The position numbers and the translations under genes were made by a program. A DNA stretch of 64,000 nt from Prosthecobacter gellanilyticus (GTDB lineage Bacteria > Verrucomicrobiota > Verrucomicrobiia > Verrucomicrobiales > Verrucomicrobiaceae), in the NCBI RefSeq assembly GCF_007992435.1, contig NZ_BKAG01000013.1, positions 62,001 to 126,000 of the forward strand, read 5' to 3'. The notes under the pieces were generated by a model. It made no database searches. It was not told the origin of the DNA and saw only the letters and a program-made list of their open reading frames with translations. Below are positions 1-9,300 of this stretch, piece after piece. How positions within the stretch are numbered: position 1 is the stretch's first letter; every line of letters starts with the position of its first letter.

Positions 1-1479
1 GCCACCCTTCCCTGGCTGGCGCTGGGCGGATATCAGCCGCTGTTCCCCGATCTGCTGAGCACGGACAAGACGAAGGAAGCGGTGCAAAAGGGTGTGAACC
101 GTCTGCTGACCATGGTCACGGATGAAGGTGGTCTTGCCTACTGGCCGGGTGGTCAGGAGTCGAGCTTCTGGGGCAGTGCTTATGGCGGCTTCATGCTGCT
201 GCGCGCACGTGATGCGGGCGCCAATGTGCCGAACGAGGTGATCGACAAGCTCACAGCCTATCTCTCCAAGAAGCTGCGCGGCCTGGAAGACGAGAAAGAC
301 CTGTACATCACCACAGACTCCGCGCTGGCTCTCTACACGCTGGCCAAGGCGAAGAAGCCTGAACCGGCCTACCAAAATTTGCTTCATGCCAAGCGCGACC
401 GTCTGCCTGAGGCTGCCCGTCTCTACACGGCCCTGGCCATGTGCCTGAGCAACACGCCGGATGCGCAGATCAAGGAGATGCTCGGCTGGAAGCCGCCGGC
501 TCCTCCGCCTGCAGCTGACAAGAAGACGGCCAGTAACAAGGCCAAGAAGAGTCCGAGCAAACCTGCCGCGAAGCCTTCCACACCTCCTGCGCCCGCTTGG
601 TCGCACTGGGCTGGCAATGGTGCGAACCGCGCGCTGCGTCTGATCGTTTACACGCACCTCGGCCTGACCAGTGATGCGGAAGAACTGGCGAAGACGATCC
701 TTCAATCGCGCAACGGTCGCGGTGAATGGGGCAACACGTATTCAAATGCGTGGACGCTCACGGCACTTGCCGCCTATGAGCGCAGTCTGAAGAAGACCTC
801 CGAGCCTGTGCTGGCCAAGGTGCTGTGGGACACGCAGCAGCCTGAGCTGAACATCCCGGCGCATCCGGGCAGTGCGAAGGTCAGCTTCCCGATTGATCCG
901 AAGCTCACGGCCACACCGATGAAGATCGAGCTGCCTGCCGGTCGCGAGCTGTTCTCGCGCATCGATGCGCGCAGTCATCCGCAGGATCGTGAGTTCAAGG
1001 GCGAGAACAAAGGTTACGCCATCGAGCGCACCTATGAAAAGGTGCTTCCCGATGGCAGCGTGGCTGAGGCCGAGGATCTGCGCGTGGGTGACATGGTCGT
1101 GGTTTCTCTCACGATCGACATCGGTGGTGGTGATCGCTATCTCGCGATCAATGATCCCCTGCCCAGCGTGCTGGAGGCCATCAATCCAGAGTTTGAAACG
1201 CAGAACAGCCGTGGTGAAGACCAGCTCCCCGAAGGCATCGAAGCCTGGTTCTGCGATCATCGTGAGATCCACGCGGACCGCGCGCTCTTCTTCACCGACT
1301 ACGCGCCGCAAAAGGGCAAGTTCCAGCTCCGCTACCTCGCCCGAGTCATCGCCGAAGGCGACACCATCGCCCCGCCCGCGAAGATCGAAGCCATGTACCA
1401 GCCCGACAAATACGGCCTCAGCCCGACCCAGCATCTCCGCACGCTGCCAAGCGGTGGCGGGCAGGTGGCCGGGAAGTGA
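1..1479 (+). CDS. Alpha-2-macroglobulin family protein, C-terminal part (5' end cut by window)
   Basis: The reading frame is open from the first base, so only the last 492 residues are seen and the start is outside. Bacterial alpha-2-macroglobulins are large envelope protease traps. The visible part begins in the alpha/alpha-barrel thioester region: repeated helical pairs carry the family-like motifs AYWPGG and FWGSAYGGFML, and EWGNTYSNAWTLTAL follows a Lys/Pro/Ala-rich linker around residues 170-200. The last 170 residues are beta-rich (DLRVGDMVVVSL, DHREIHADRALFFTDYAP), matching the C-terminal receptor-binding-like (MG10) domain. The CxEQ thioester, if present, lies upstream and cannot be checked. 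A strong stem-loop follows the stop. Family assignment is by motif recognition only. Confidence 0.85.
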   Translation, partial: ATLPWLALGGYQPLFPDLLSTDKTKEAVQKGVNRLLTMVTDEGGLAYWPGGQESSFWGSAYGGFMLLRARDAGANVPNEVIDKLTAYLSKKLRGLEDEKDLYITTDSALALYTLAKAKKPEPAYQNLLHAKRDRLPEAARLYTALAMCLSNTPDAQIKEMLGWKPPAPPPAADKKTASNKAKKSPSKPAAKPSTPPAPAWSHWAGNGANRALRLIVYTHLGLTSDAEELAKTILQSRNGRGEWGNTYSNAWTLTALAAYERSLKKTSEPVLAKVLWDTQQPELNIPAHPGSAKVSFPIDPKLTATPMKIELPAGRELFSRIDARSHPQDREFKGENKGYAIERTYEKVLPDGSVAEAEDLRVGDMVVVSLTIDIGGGDRYLAINDPLPSVLEAINPEFETQNSRGEDQLPEGIEAWFCDHREIHADRALFFTDYAPQKGKFQLRYLARVIAEGDTIAPPAKIEAMYQPDKYGLSPTQHLRTLPSGGGQVAGK

Positions 1480-1480
1480 T

Positions 1481-1526
1481 TTTCAGTGAGTGCAGCGGGA
1501 GTTTCAGCTCCCGCTGCGGTCTGAAA
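1481..1526 (+). terminator. Stem-loop after alpha-2-macroglobulin gene
   Basis: A perfect 10-bp stem (GCAGCGGGAG at 1492-1501 with CTCCCGCTGC at 1508-1517, 6-nt loop) is nested in an outer TTTCAG/CTGAAA pairing (1481-1486 with 1521-1526). No T-run follows, so it may be a Rho-assisted terminator or 3' stability element rather than a classical intrinsic terminator. Confidence 0.5.
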
Positions 1527-1567
1527 CGGGGCGTTGCAAAATGGCGATGTTCCTTCATACTTTGGTT

Positions 1568-1768
1568 ATGGCAAAGGCCTCGAACAAACCCGCTGAAAAA
1601 GCAGCTACACGAGTGGCTCGGACTCCAGTGTCCAAGTTCAACGACCTTTCTTTACAAGCACGTCGGAAGAAGCTCAGGGCATTTTTTGACGCCGCTGAGG
1701 CCAGTTGGGCCGGGAAGCCCGACATCGATGCGACATCTGTCCTGGCGAAAATGCGTCGTGGCTCATGA
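1568..1768 (+). CDS. Putative antitoxin of a PIN-toxin pair
   Basis: A 66-residue, Lys/Arg/Ala-rich protein whose stop overlaps the start of the PIN-domain gene in an ATGA junction, the usual layout of VapBC-type modules. Antitoxins of this type bind their own promoter and neutralise the toxin. The N-terminal third (AKASNKPAEKAATRV) looks disordered and basic; the rest (LSLQARRKKLRAFFDAAEASW) is predicted helical. I do not recognise a named DNA-binding fold. The start is uncertain: an in-frame ATG at 1541 would add nine residues. Function is inferred from position, size and the neighbour, not from homology. Confidence 0.6.
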   Translation: MAKASNKPAEKAATRVARTPVSKFNDLSLQARRKKLRAFFDAAEASWAGKPDIDATSVLAKMRRGS

Positions 1769-2199
1769 AGCATTTTGCGGATGCCAGTTTCTTGATCTCC
1801 TTCTGCGTGCGGGACAAGCATCGGCGCAAGGCACGTGAGTGCTGGGAAAAGCTGGGAACGACCATGTATACGAACCGGCTTGCCTATTTTGAAGCGGAGA
1901 ATGCCATCCGCGTGCTCCGTGTTGGACGCAGCATTACACCCGAGGAAGAGCTCGAGGGACTGGAAAAACTCAAACGAGCCGTGCTCGAAGGATTCGTTGA
2001 GATCCGAGACGTTTCCATCAAGCGCATTCATGCCGAAGCTCGTCGCATCAGCCTTCATAACACCAACCAAAGAGGTTTCGGTGCCATGGACATTCTGCAT
2101 ATCGCCAGCGCCAAGGATATGGATTGCGATGCGTTGTTATCTTTTGACGATGCTCAACGGCAACTGGCCAAAGCTGAAGGGCTCAAGGTGCTACCCTAA
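1765..2199 (+). CDS. PIN-domain ribonuclease toxin (VapC-like)
   Basis: 144 residues, the normal length of a single PIN domain. PIN toxins are Mg-dependent RNases that cut tRNA, rRNA or mRNA when released from their antitoxin. Conserved acidic positions are visible: D6 in FADASFL, E43 in YFEAENA, D109 in GAMDILHIASA and the DD pair in LLSFDDAQ near residue 128; the C-terminal GLKVLP ending is family-typical. The ATG overlaps the stop of the upstream small gene by 4 nt (ATGA), indicating translational coupling, and this is why it is chosen over an upstream in-frame start. Likely autoregulated with its partner. Confidence 0.85.
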   Translation: MKHFADASFLISFCVRDKHRRKARECWEKLGTTMYTNRLAYFEAENAIRVLRVGRSITPEEELEGLEKLKRAVLEGFVEIRDVSIKRIHAEARRISLHNTNQRGFGAMDILHIASAKDMDCDALLSFDDAQRQLAKAEGLKVLP

Positions 2200-2250
2200 A
2201 GGATATCGGACGACTGGCGAGCAATCAAGAGCCCTTCCCTTTTCCCCAGC

Positions 2251-2646
2251 ATGAACCACCAATCCTTTGAGCTGCTCCGACTGCCCCGAGTGCATTGGGA
2301 TCGGCGAGTGGTGATCTGGCTGGGTATCTGGTTTGCTCTTACTGACAGGATGTGGGTGCTGGGATTGGTCGTCCTTGGCATCTGGCTGGCCTGGGCGATT
2401 TACCGGCTGCGTCGTTCGGCTCATCACCTGCGGCTGACGGAGACTCAACTGAGCCTTTCCAACACAGGCCTCAATCTCCAGAGACACGAGGTGGAAGAAA
2501 TCTATCCAGCACCCAAAGGCCTGACCATTGCATGGAGGAGGAAAGGGGTGGCCCGCTACTCGGATATCCTGGAGAATCACTTCGCGGAGAGCGTGTGGGC
2601 ACAAGCGCGCGCGGCTTTGCTGCAATGGGGAAATGCGAGGGTGTGA
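2251..2646 (+). CDS. Small membrane protein, unknown function
   Basis: 131 residues. Two closely spaced hydrophobic stretches (about residues 20-32 and 35-52, VVIWLGIWFAL and VLGLVVLGIWLAWAI) form a membrane hairpin, followed by a roughly 75-residue soluble tail with a beta-rich pattern (LRLTETQLSLSNTGLNL) resembling PH-like membrane-associated domains. It begins 51 bp after the PIN gene and ends 77 bp before the DUF1080 gene on the same strand. No function can be assigned. Confidence 0.6.
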   Translation: MNHQSFELLRLPRVHWDRRVVIWLGIWFALTDRMWVLGLVVLGIWLAWAIYRLRRSAHHLRLTETQLSLSNTGLNLQRHEVEEIYPAPKGLTIAWRRKGVARYSDILENHFAESVWAQARAALLQWGNARV

Positions 2647-2723
2647 GCCGCTGATTGCGAAATCCGACACAGGTTTTGCTGGCAGATTGGGAAAGGTGGG
2701 CGCGTTGATGTGCGCGACCAACT

Positions 2724-5700
2724 ATGAAACGTCTCGTTCTTCTCTCCTTTCTTGCCTTTGCCGGCCTCGCTCCTGCCCAGGATGGCTTCAAACCGATCTT
2801 CAATGGCAAGGACCTCTCGGGATGGGATGGGAATCCGGAACTTTGGAAGGTGGAGAATGGTGAGATCGTGGGCACCACCACGGGACCGGAACAACTGGCC
2901 TACAACCAGTTCCTGATCTGGCGCGGCGGGAAGGTGAAGAATTTTGAGCTCAAGGCGAAGATCCGCCAGAAGGGCAACAACACGGGCATCCAATACCGCA
3001 GCAGCGAGAATGCCGACAAGAAGTGGTCCATCCGGGGCTACCAGTGTGACATCCACCCGAACGCGCCTTATCGCGCGATGATGTATGAGGAGGGTGGTCG
3101 CGGCATCGTCTCGCAGAATGGCCAGAGCGTGGTCATCGACCCCGCAGGTGTGAAATGGCTCGCGGGTGAGCATGATCCCGTCGAGGTCGACATTGCCGAA
3201 TGGCATGAGTACACGGTCACCGCGAAGGGTAACCACCTCGTGCATCAGATCGATGGCAAGACGACAATGGAGCTCACCGATTTCGAGGAGGCCAAGCGTG
3301 CGTTCGAAGGTTTGATTGCCTTCCAGATTCATCGCGGCCCGGCCATGGAGGTCCACATCAAGGATGTCGTCCTCAAAGAGCTTCCCGAGGGTGGCGTGAC
3401 ATCCTTTGAAAAATCGGCGATCCCGAGTGATGCGCAGATCATCGAGGCCAAGGCGCCTGCGAAGGGCAAAGGCAAGGCGAAGGCTGATGCCAAGAAAGCG
3501 GCGGCACCTGCTCCAGCTCCGTCCCCTGCCCCTGATCCAGCGAAGGACAAGGCTGCGGAACGGGCCAAGAAGAAGGCTGCACGTCCGCAAGCGGTGGGGC
3601 CTGCCATTGGCGCGAATGTGGCGACGCCGGTGAGCAACATCAAGACGCTCAAGGATTTCAAAGTGGAGCTGATCTACAGCGTGCCGGGTGGTGAGCAGGG
3701 TTCCTGGGTGAACCTGACCACGGATGATCAGGGCCGCATCTATGCGAGCGACCAGTATGGCATGCTGTATCGCTTCAAGGCTCCTGCGGCCGGCCAGACG
3801 CTGAGCGCGGCAGACATTGAGAAGGTGCCCGCGGAAATCCGTGGTGTGAACGGCATGCTCTTTGCCTTCGGCGCGCTGTATGTCGGCGTGAACGACTATG
3901 AGAAGAAGATCCCGAGCGGGGTGTATCGCATCAGCGACAGCAATGGCGACGACATGCCAGACAAGGTGGAGATGCTGCGTGAGTTCGACGCGGGCAGCGA
4001 CCACGGCGTGCATGCCATTTTGAAGACTCCGGATGGCAAGGGGCTTTACCTCATCAGCGGCAACAATGCGGTACTGAAGGAAGGCCCGAAGGTGGGAACG
4101 CTGGACAGCTCCCCGGTCGCGAAGCTGTGGGGTGATGATCATCTGCTGCCGCGCATGCCGGACGGTCGCGGTCACAACCGCCATGTGATGGCGCCTGGCG
4201 GCATCGTGTATCGCTTCTCGCCGGATGGAAAGCAGTTCGAGATCTTTGCCTCGGGCTTCCGTAACATCTTCGACGGTGGTGTGAACCGCGATGGTGAGCT
4301 GTTTGTTTACGACGCGGACATGGAGTATGATTTCAACACTTCATGGTATCGCCCGACCCGCATCAACCATGTCGTCAGCGGTGGTGAGTACGGCTGGCGC
4401 AATGGTGCGGGCAAGTACCCGGAATTCTACTTCGACAACCTGCCTGCGACGCTGAACATCGGCCCTGGCTCACCGACTGGCACCACTTTTGGTTATGGCG
4501 CGAAGTTCCCGGCGAAGTATCAGGACGCCTTCTATGTGCTCGACTGGAGCTGGGGCAAAATCTATGCGGTGCATCTGAAGCCCGAAGGCAGCACCTACAC
4601 GGCCACGAAGGAAGAGTTCGTCACGGGTGGTCCGTTGCCAGTCAGTGATGCGATCATCGGCAAGGATGGCGCGATGTATTTCACCATTGGTGGACGTCGT
4701 GTGCAGAGCGGACTGTATCGGGTGACTTATGTGGGGAAAGAGAGTACCTCTCCGATTTCTTTGGAACCAAGCAGTTCGACGAGAACAGAACTGCGAGATG
4801 TGCGTGCAAGCCTGGAAGCTTTCCATGGCAAACAGGATCCGAAGGCGGTCGCCACGGCCTGGCCGTCTCTTAGCAGCAAGGACCGTTATATTCGTGCTGC
4901 GGCACGCACGGCGCTGGAGCATCAGCCGCTGGCTGAGTGGCAGGACAAGGCGCTGAATGAAACGAATGTCACGGCTCAGCTTGAGGCGCTGCTGGCACTG
5001 ACTCGACGGACCGCTGTGTGCCCGACCCATAGGCCGGATGGGACTTACAGGACGGATGAAAAGATGCGTGATTCTATCTGGGCAGCGCTGCTGAAGCATG
5101 ACTTTGCGAAGCTGACTCCTGAGCAGAAGCTGGCTTATGTGCGGCTGACGGAGATCGTGCTGCATCGCTTTGAGAATCCGGATGAGGCGACGGTGGGCAA
5201 GATCATCGCGAAGCTCGATCCGGCGTATCCGGCGGATAACTTTGAGTTGAACTGGCTGCTGACGGAGACGCTGGCGTATCTGCAGGCTCCGAATGCGGCG
5301 GAGAAAGGCATGGCGCTGATCGCCGCCGCTGAGAGTCAGGAACCGCAGATCGAGTATGCGCGCAGCCTGCGCTTCCTGAAGACGGGTTGGACACCGGAGC
5401 TTCGCAAGCAACAGCTCGAGTTCTTCCTGAAGGCCGCGAACTACAAGGGTGGCAGCAGCTTCGCCATCTTCATCGATTTCATCCGCAAGGACTCGCTCTC
5501 TACCTTCACGCCGGAAGAAAATGCGCAGTTCGCCGAACTCATCGCCAAGAAGCCTGAGGTGAAATCTGCGATTGAGAACGTGGGCGCGATGTTTGTGGGA
5601 CGCACGCCGACGATGTGGACGCTGGATGAGCTCAGCAAAGCTGCGGAGACAGGCCTGAAGGGACGGAGCTTTGAGAACGGTCGCAAGATGTTCAGTGCCT

Positions 5701-6110
5701 CCGCCTGCTATACTTGCCATCGCTTTGGCAATGCGGGTGGCATGACGGGGCCTGATCTTACGGGCGCGGGTGGTCGATACAGTCCGCATGATCTGCTGGA
5801 TCAGATCATCAACCCGAGCGCAGTCATCAATGAGCAGTTTGCTCCGATTGTGGTCACGAAGAACGATGGCACGATCATGACGGGTGTGGTGGTGAACCTC
5901 AGTGGTGATGGCGTGACGCTGAACACGGATCTCACGGATCCGAACCAGCGTGTGAACGTGGATCGCAAAGAGGTGAAGAGCATCGAGCTCAGCACGGTCT
6001 CCCCCATGCCGCCAATGCTGCTGGCCATGCTGAAGAAGGAAGAGATCCTGGATCTGCTGGCTTATGTGCTCAGCGGCGGGAACAAGGAGAATGCGATGTT
6101 TGGGAAGTGA
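2724..6110 (+). CDS. Secreted DUF1080 / sugar-dehydrogenase-like propeller / heme c fusion protein
   Basis: 1128 residues with a signal peptide (about residues 1-18, cut after APAQ). Domains in order: DUF1080 (3-keto-disaccharide hydrolase-like lectin fold, about 20-215, FKPIFNGKDLSGWDG); a Lys/Ala/Pro linker (about 240-300); a six-bladed PQQ-type glucose/sorbosone dehydrogenase-like propeller (about 305-670); an alpha-helical repeat region; and a C-terminal single-heme domain with CYTCH at 995-999 (the Pirellula/Verrucomicrobium-type heme-binding domain). Likely role: extracytoplasmic oxidation or processing of polysaccharide-derived sugars, with electrons passed to the respiratory chain. 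A similar but not identical architecture is encoded convergently just downstream. Domain calls rest on motif recognition; substrate is unknown. Confidence 0.85.
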   Translation: MKRLVLLSFLAFAGLAPAQDGFKPIFNGKDLSGWDGNPELWKVENGEIVGTTTGPEQLAYNQFLIWRGGKVKNFELKAKIRQKGNNTGIQYRSSENADKKWSIRGYQCDIHPNAPYRAMMYEEGGRGIVSQNGQSVVIDPAGVKWLAGEHDPVEVDIAEWHEYTVTAKGNHLVHQIDGKTTMELTDFEEAKRAFEGLIAFQIHRGPAMEVHIKDVVLKELPEGGVTSFEKSAIPSDAQIIEAKAPAKGKGKAKADAKKAAAPAPAPSPAPDPAKDKAAERAKKKAARPQAVGPAIGANVATPVSNIKTLKDFKVELIYSVPGGEQGSWVNLTTDDQGRIYASDQYGMLYRFKAPAAGQTLSAADIEKVPAEIRGVNGMLFAFGALYVGVNDYEKKIPSGVYRISDSNGDDMPDKVEMLREFDAGSDHGVHAILKTPDGKGLYLISGNNAVLKEGPKVGTLDSSPVAKLWGDDHLLPRMPDGRGHNRHVMAPGGIVYRFSPDGKQFEIFASGFRNIFDGGVNRDGELFVYDADMEYDFNTSWYRPTRINHVVSGGEYGWRNGAGKYPEFYFDNLPATLNIGPGSPTGTTFGYGAKFPAKYQDAFYVLDWSWGKIYAVHLKPEGSTYTATKEEFVTGGPLPVSDAIIGKDGAMYFTIGGRRVQSGLYRVTYVGKESTSPISLEPSSSTRTELRDVRASLEAFHGKQDPKAVATAWPSLSSKDRYIRAAARTALEHQPLAEWQDKALNETNVTAQLEALLALTRRTAVCPTHRPDGTYRTDEKMRDSIWAALLKHDFAKLTPEQKLAYVRLTEIVLHRFENPDEATVGKIIAKLDPAYPADNFELNWLLTETLAYLQAPNAAEKGMALIAAAESQEPQIEYARSLRFLKTGWTPELRKQQLEFFLKAANYKGGSSFAIFIDFIRKDSLSTFTPEENAQFAELIAKKPEVKSAIENVGAMFVGRTPTMWTLDELSKAAETGLKGRSFENGRKMFSASACYTCHRFGNAGGMTGPDLTGAGGRYSPHDLLDQIINPSAVINEQFAPIVVTKNDGTIMTGVVVNLSGDGVTLNTDLTDPNQRVNVDRKEVKSIELSTVSPMPPMLLAMLKKEEILDLLAYVLSGGNKENAMFGK

Positions 6111-6140
6111 AGACTTTGACGTGCCTTCTCAGACATTTTT

Positions 6141-6227
6141 AACCGCTAATTAGACGCTGATAGGACGCTAATATCAGAAGGTTTCGGACTTCTTTATGAG
6201 CGTCTGGTTAGCGTCATATTAGCGGTT
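6141..6227. repeat. Inverted pair of three-unit, 11-bp-phased arrays
   Basis: The left arm has CGCT at 6144, 6155 and 6166; the right arm has the complement AGCG at 6199, 6210 and 6221. Both spacings are exactly 11 bp, and the outer ends pair as AACCGCTAAT with ATTAGCGGTT. The whole can fold as a long imperfect hairpin between two convergent genes and may also act as a transcription stop. Confidence 0.7.
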
Positions 6228-6291
6228 AAGAAGCTTCCGTCGCAGGTCAGAAAGTGCGCAGGAAGTTAGCGGTAAATTGAAGACGTCGACT

Positions 6292-6364
6292 GCGAACGAT
6301 AGCGGTGTCGACGATGCACGGTGGCCCGTGCATCTCTGCCACCGCACTCCAGGACGCTTCGCGA
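6292..6364. repeat. Dispersed repeat family A, copy 1
   Basis: 73 bp nearly identical to 22672-22744: positions 6301-6350 match base for base, with single mismatches at 6300 and 6351. The core contains a GC-rich near-palindrome (GATGCACGGTGGCCCGTGCATC, split by one mismatch around the centre). Both copies lie at gene ends. Confidence 0.85.
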
Positions 6365-6375
6365 TTTCGGGGGCG

Positions 6376-9300
6376 CTATTTCAATTCTGGCTCGGTCCAG
6401 AAGGTGGTTCGCTGAGTCGCGTCGCGGATGGTTTTGACTTGAGCGGGGGTGACGGCGGGGGATTTGTTGCCGAACTCGCTGCGGACGTAGGTGAGGACGT
6501 CGGCCATCTGCTGGTCATCGAGGCCCATGGGGGGCATGGGGATGGGGGCGAGCTGGGTGAAGGCGGTGCCATTCACCTGGATGGGGCCGGTGAGGCCGTG
6601 GAGCACGACTTTGATGAGCCGGGCAGGATCGCCATTCACCCAGTCACTCTCGGCGATGCTGGGGTAGACGCCGGGAAGGCCCTTCCCTTCCGGCTGGTGG
6701 CAGTTCAGGCAGAGGGCATCATAAACAACCTTGCCAGGATGAGCGACGACAGGCGCGGCGCTGGCGATCTTCTTGACGTATTCGGCCTGAGCGGGGTTCT
6801 TGAAGGTGAGTTTGCCTAACTGAGATTGCCACTGCGGCTGGAGGGCACGCACGGCCTGCTTCAAGGCGTAGTCAATAAACTTGTCCGTCGGCTGCTGGAG
6901 CACCTGGGTGGTGATGGTGACGGTCTCAGGCTTCTGGATGCGGGCGCTGGCGACGACGGCCTCGAGGCGCACGCGAGGGTGGGTGTCGTTGGCGGCTTCG
7001 GTGAGAAGGATGGAGGTGTTGGGGAGTTGGTTGGCCCAAGCGCCGATGACACGGGCTGCATAGGCGCGGACGCGGCCGTCCTTGGCCTGATGGAGACGAG
7101 CGAGGAGAGCTGCGTTGGGTGACTGATGGGCTTCGTAGATGCCGCAGACATCCATGAGCACGCGCTCATCGTTTTCCTTGGCGATGAAGGCATCACAGGC
7201 GGCGAGGGCTTCCTTGGCTGGGAGATCGAAGAGGAGACGCTTGGCTTGATAGCGGGTCCAGCGCTCGGGGGACTTGATCTGCTCCAGGAGCTCGGCGGGC
7301 TTCATGGTGGCGAGAGCTGGCTGCTTCACACTGGGGCGGCCTTTGGCAGTGATGCGCCAGATGCGGCCGTGGCTGCGATCCCGACGAGGATCGGCATAGC
7401 TGGCCTGGTAATGGCCGATGACGGGATTGAACCAGTCACAGAGATACATAGCACCATCTGGACCGACGCTGACATCGACAGGACGGAAGGAGGTGTCACT
7501 GCTCTTCACAAGCTTCGGAAGCTGGGTGGTCTTGAAGCCGGAGCCTTCATCCGCAAAGCGATGCAACTCGACCACGCTGCCAAAGTAACCGCCAATGAGC
7601 GCGCAGCCCTGGATGTCGTCTGGAAGAGCCTTCGTACCGATGATGTCGAGCGAGTTGGTCTTCGGGCTGCTGTCAAAGAGCATGCCGGTGGGGTGGTACT
7701 CATCCGGGTCCTTGATAGCGATGAGGCCAGGGGTGCTAAAGTAGCCTGCAGGGCGGTCGCCACTTTTGTGGAAGACTTGGTTATAATCGTCAAAGGCCAC
7801 GCCCCAGCAGTTGTGGCCTGCCTTGCCGCCATTGAAGAAGCCCTCCATCTTTTCCGTGCGCGGGTTGTAGCGCCAGACACCGGCTTTTTCCAGGATGGCG
7901 AGACCGTGCGAGGTCTCGACACGGGAGAAGGCATGCAGGCCCTGGGTGAACCAGAGGGAGCCATCGGGGCCGTGGCAGATGGAATTCACCAGCTGGTGCG
8001 TGTCGCCAATCCCGAAGCCGGAGAAGAGAACCTTCTTCACGTCGGCTTTGCCATCGCCATCGGTATCTTTGAGATGCAGGAGCTGGTCGAAGTCACAGAC
8101 GTACACGCCGCCATCGCCAAGCTCGACGCCCTGGACCATGGTGAGGCCTTCGGCGAAGCGAGTGTGCTTGTCAGCGACGCCATCGTGATCTGTGTCTTCA
8201 AGAACGAGGATGTAGTCACTCGGCTTCACGCCGGGGAGCGCCTGCGGATAGGTGGGGGAGCAGGTGACCCAGAGGCGGCCTTTTTCATCCCAGGAGAACT
8301 GTGTGGGCTTGGCCACGCCTTGAGTCTCGGATGCGAAGAGATTGATCTCATAACCTTCCGCGACGGTGAAGGCAGCCATCTGCTGTTCGGCAGTGAGCAC
8401 GGCTTCGGTCACAGGCTTGGGCGCAGGCTCGAGAGGTGGCACCTGCTCGCCACGAGCGAGGGAGTGAATGCGCTGATCCATCTTGGCGATAAGCGGCTTG
8501 TGGCTCTCAAAGGCTTCACGCAGTGATGGGGCATCCGCAGCAGGCTTGCCGAACATCTGGGTCACGCGATCTCCATAGACGAAGGACCAGTTGGCGGGGC
8601 GCCAGCAGTCAAACCAGAGGCGGTTCTTCTCGACGATGGCCTCACGGATCTTGGAGAGGTCATCGGAGTCACTGGTGGAGACACCGAGCTGGGAGGCGAT
8701 GAGCTGACCGACCGTGCGCAGACCTAACTCATTGAGGTGAAGGCCGTTGTCCGTGATGCGGGCTTTGGCGGCAGGGATGGAGAGGGTGGTGAAGAGATCC
8801 ACGAAGATGGCACCACGCTGCTTGGCAATCTCGCGCACGGCCTCGGCGTAGGCTTTCACGTCTTCATTACGCTTCGTGAGGTCCGGGGCATGCGGCGAGC
8901 CGGTGGCCTCGAAGGGCATGGGCGAGATCAGGACGAGGCGCGGGGTACGCGAGCGGAACTGGTCTAACAAGCGATGATACGCGGAAGTGAACTCGGCGAG
9001 GCGGGCCTTGCCATCAAAGGACTCGACCTGGCCGAACTGGCAGATGACGATGCCCGCACCGACGGCGTCGAGCTGGCCTTTCCAGTCGCCAAAGTTCAGG
9101 TCGCGCCACTGCTCATACACCGTATCACCCTCCCAGGCCATGCTGCGGAAGCGGGGCTGCTTGTCCGCGAGGCCATGAGAGAGGATGGCTTCGAGTTCGC
9201 CGGCCTTTTGTTCGCGGACGAGATTGGTCTGGCCGGTGAGGACGACGACTTCGTTGTTGGTGACTTCGAAGCGGTTGTCTTTGAAAGGGACGAGGGCGGT

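Larger units (their letters stand above)
6111..6375. other. Intergenic spacer between convergent DUF1080 genes, repeat-filled
   Basis: 265 bp without a credible gene. It holds an inverted pair of 11-bp-phased arrays (6141-6227) and one copy of a dispersed repeat found again at 22.67 kb (6292-6364). Both are listed separately. Confidence 0.7.

Noticed and set aside
2577-4184. Long open frame (535 codons) on the minus strand under the first DUF1080 gene
   Set aside because: It is antisense to a gene with clear domains and a signal peptide; its Arg/Leu/His-rich translation matches no fold and arises from GC-rich third positions.
7126-8526. 466-codon plus-strand frame opposite the second DUF1080 gene
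   Set aside because: Antisense to propeller and linker sequences of a recognised protein; composition typical of an antisense frame.
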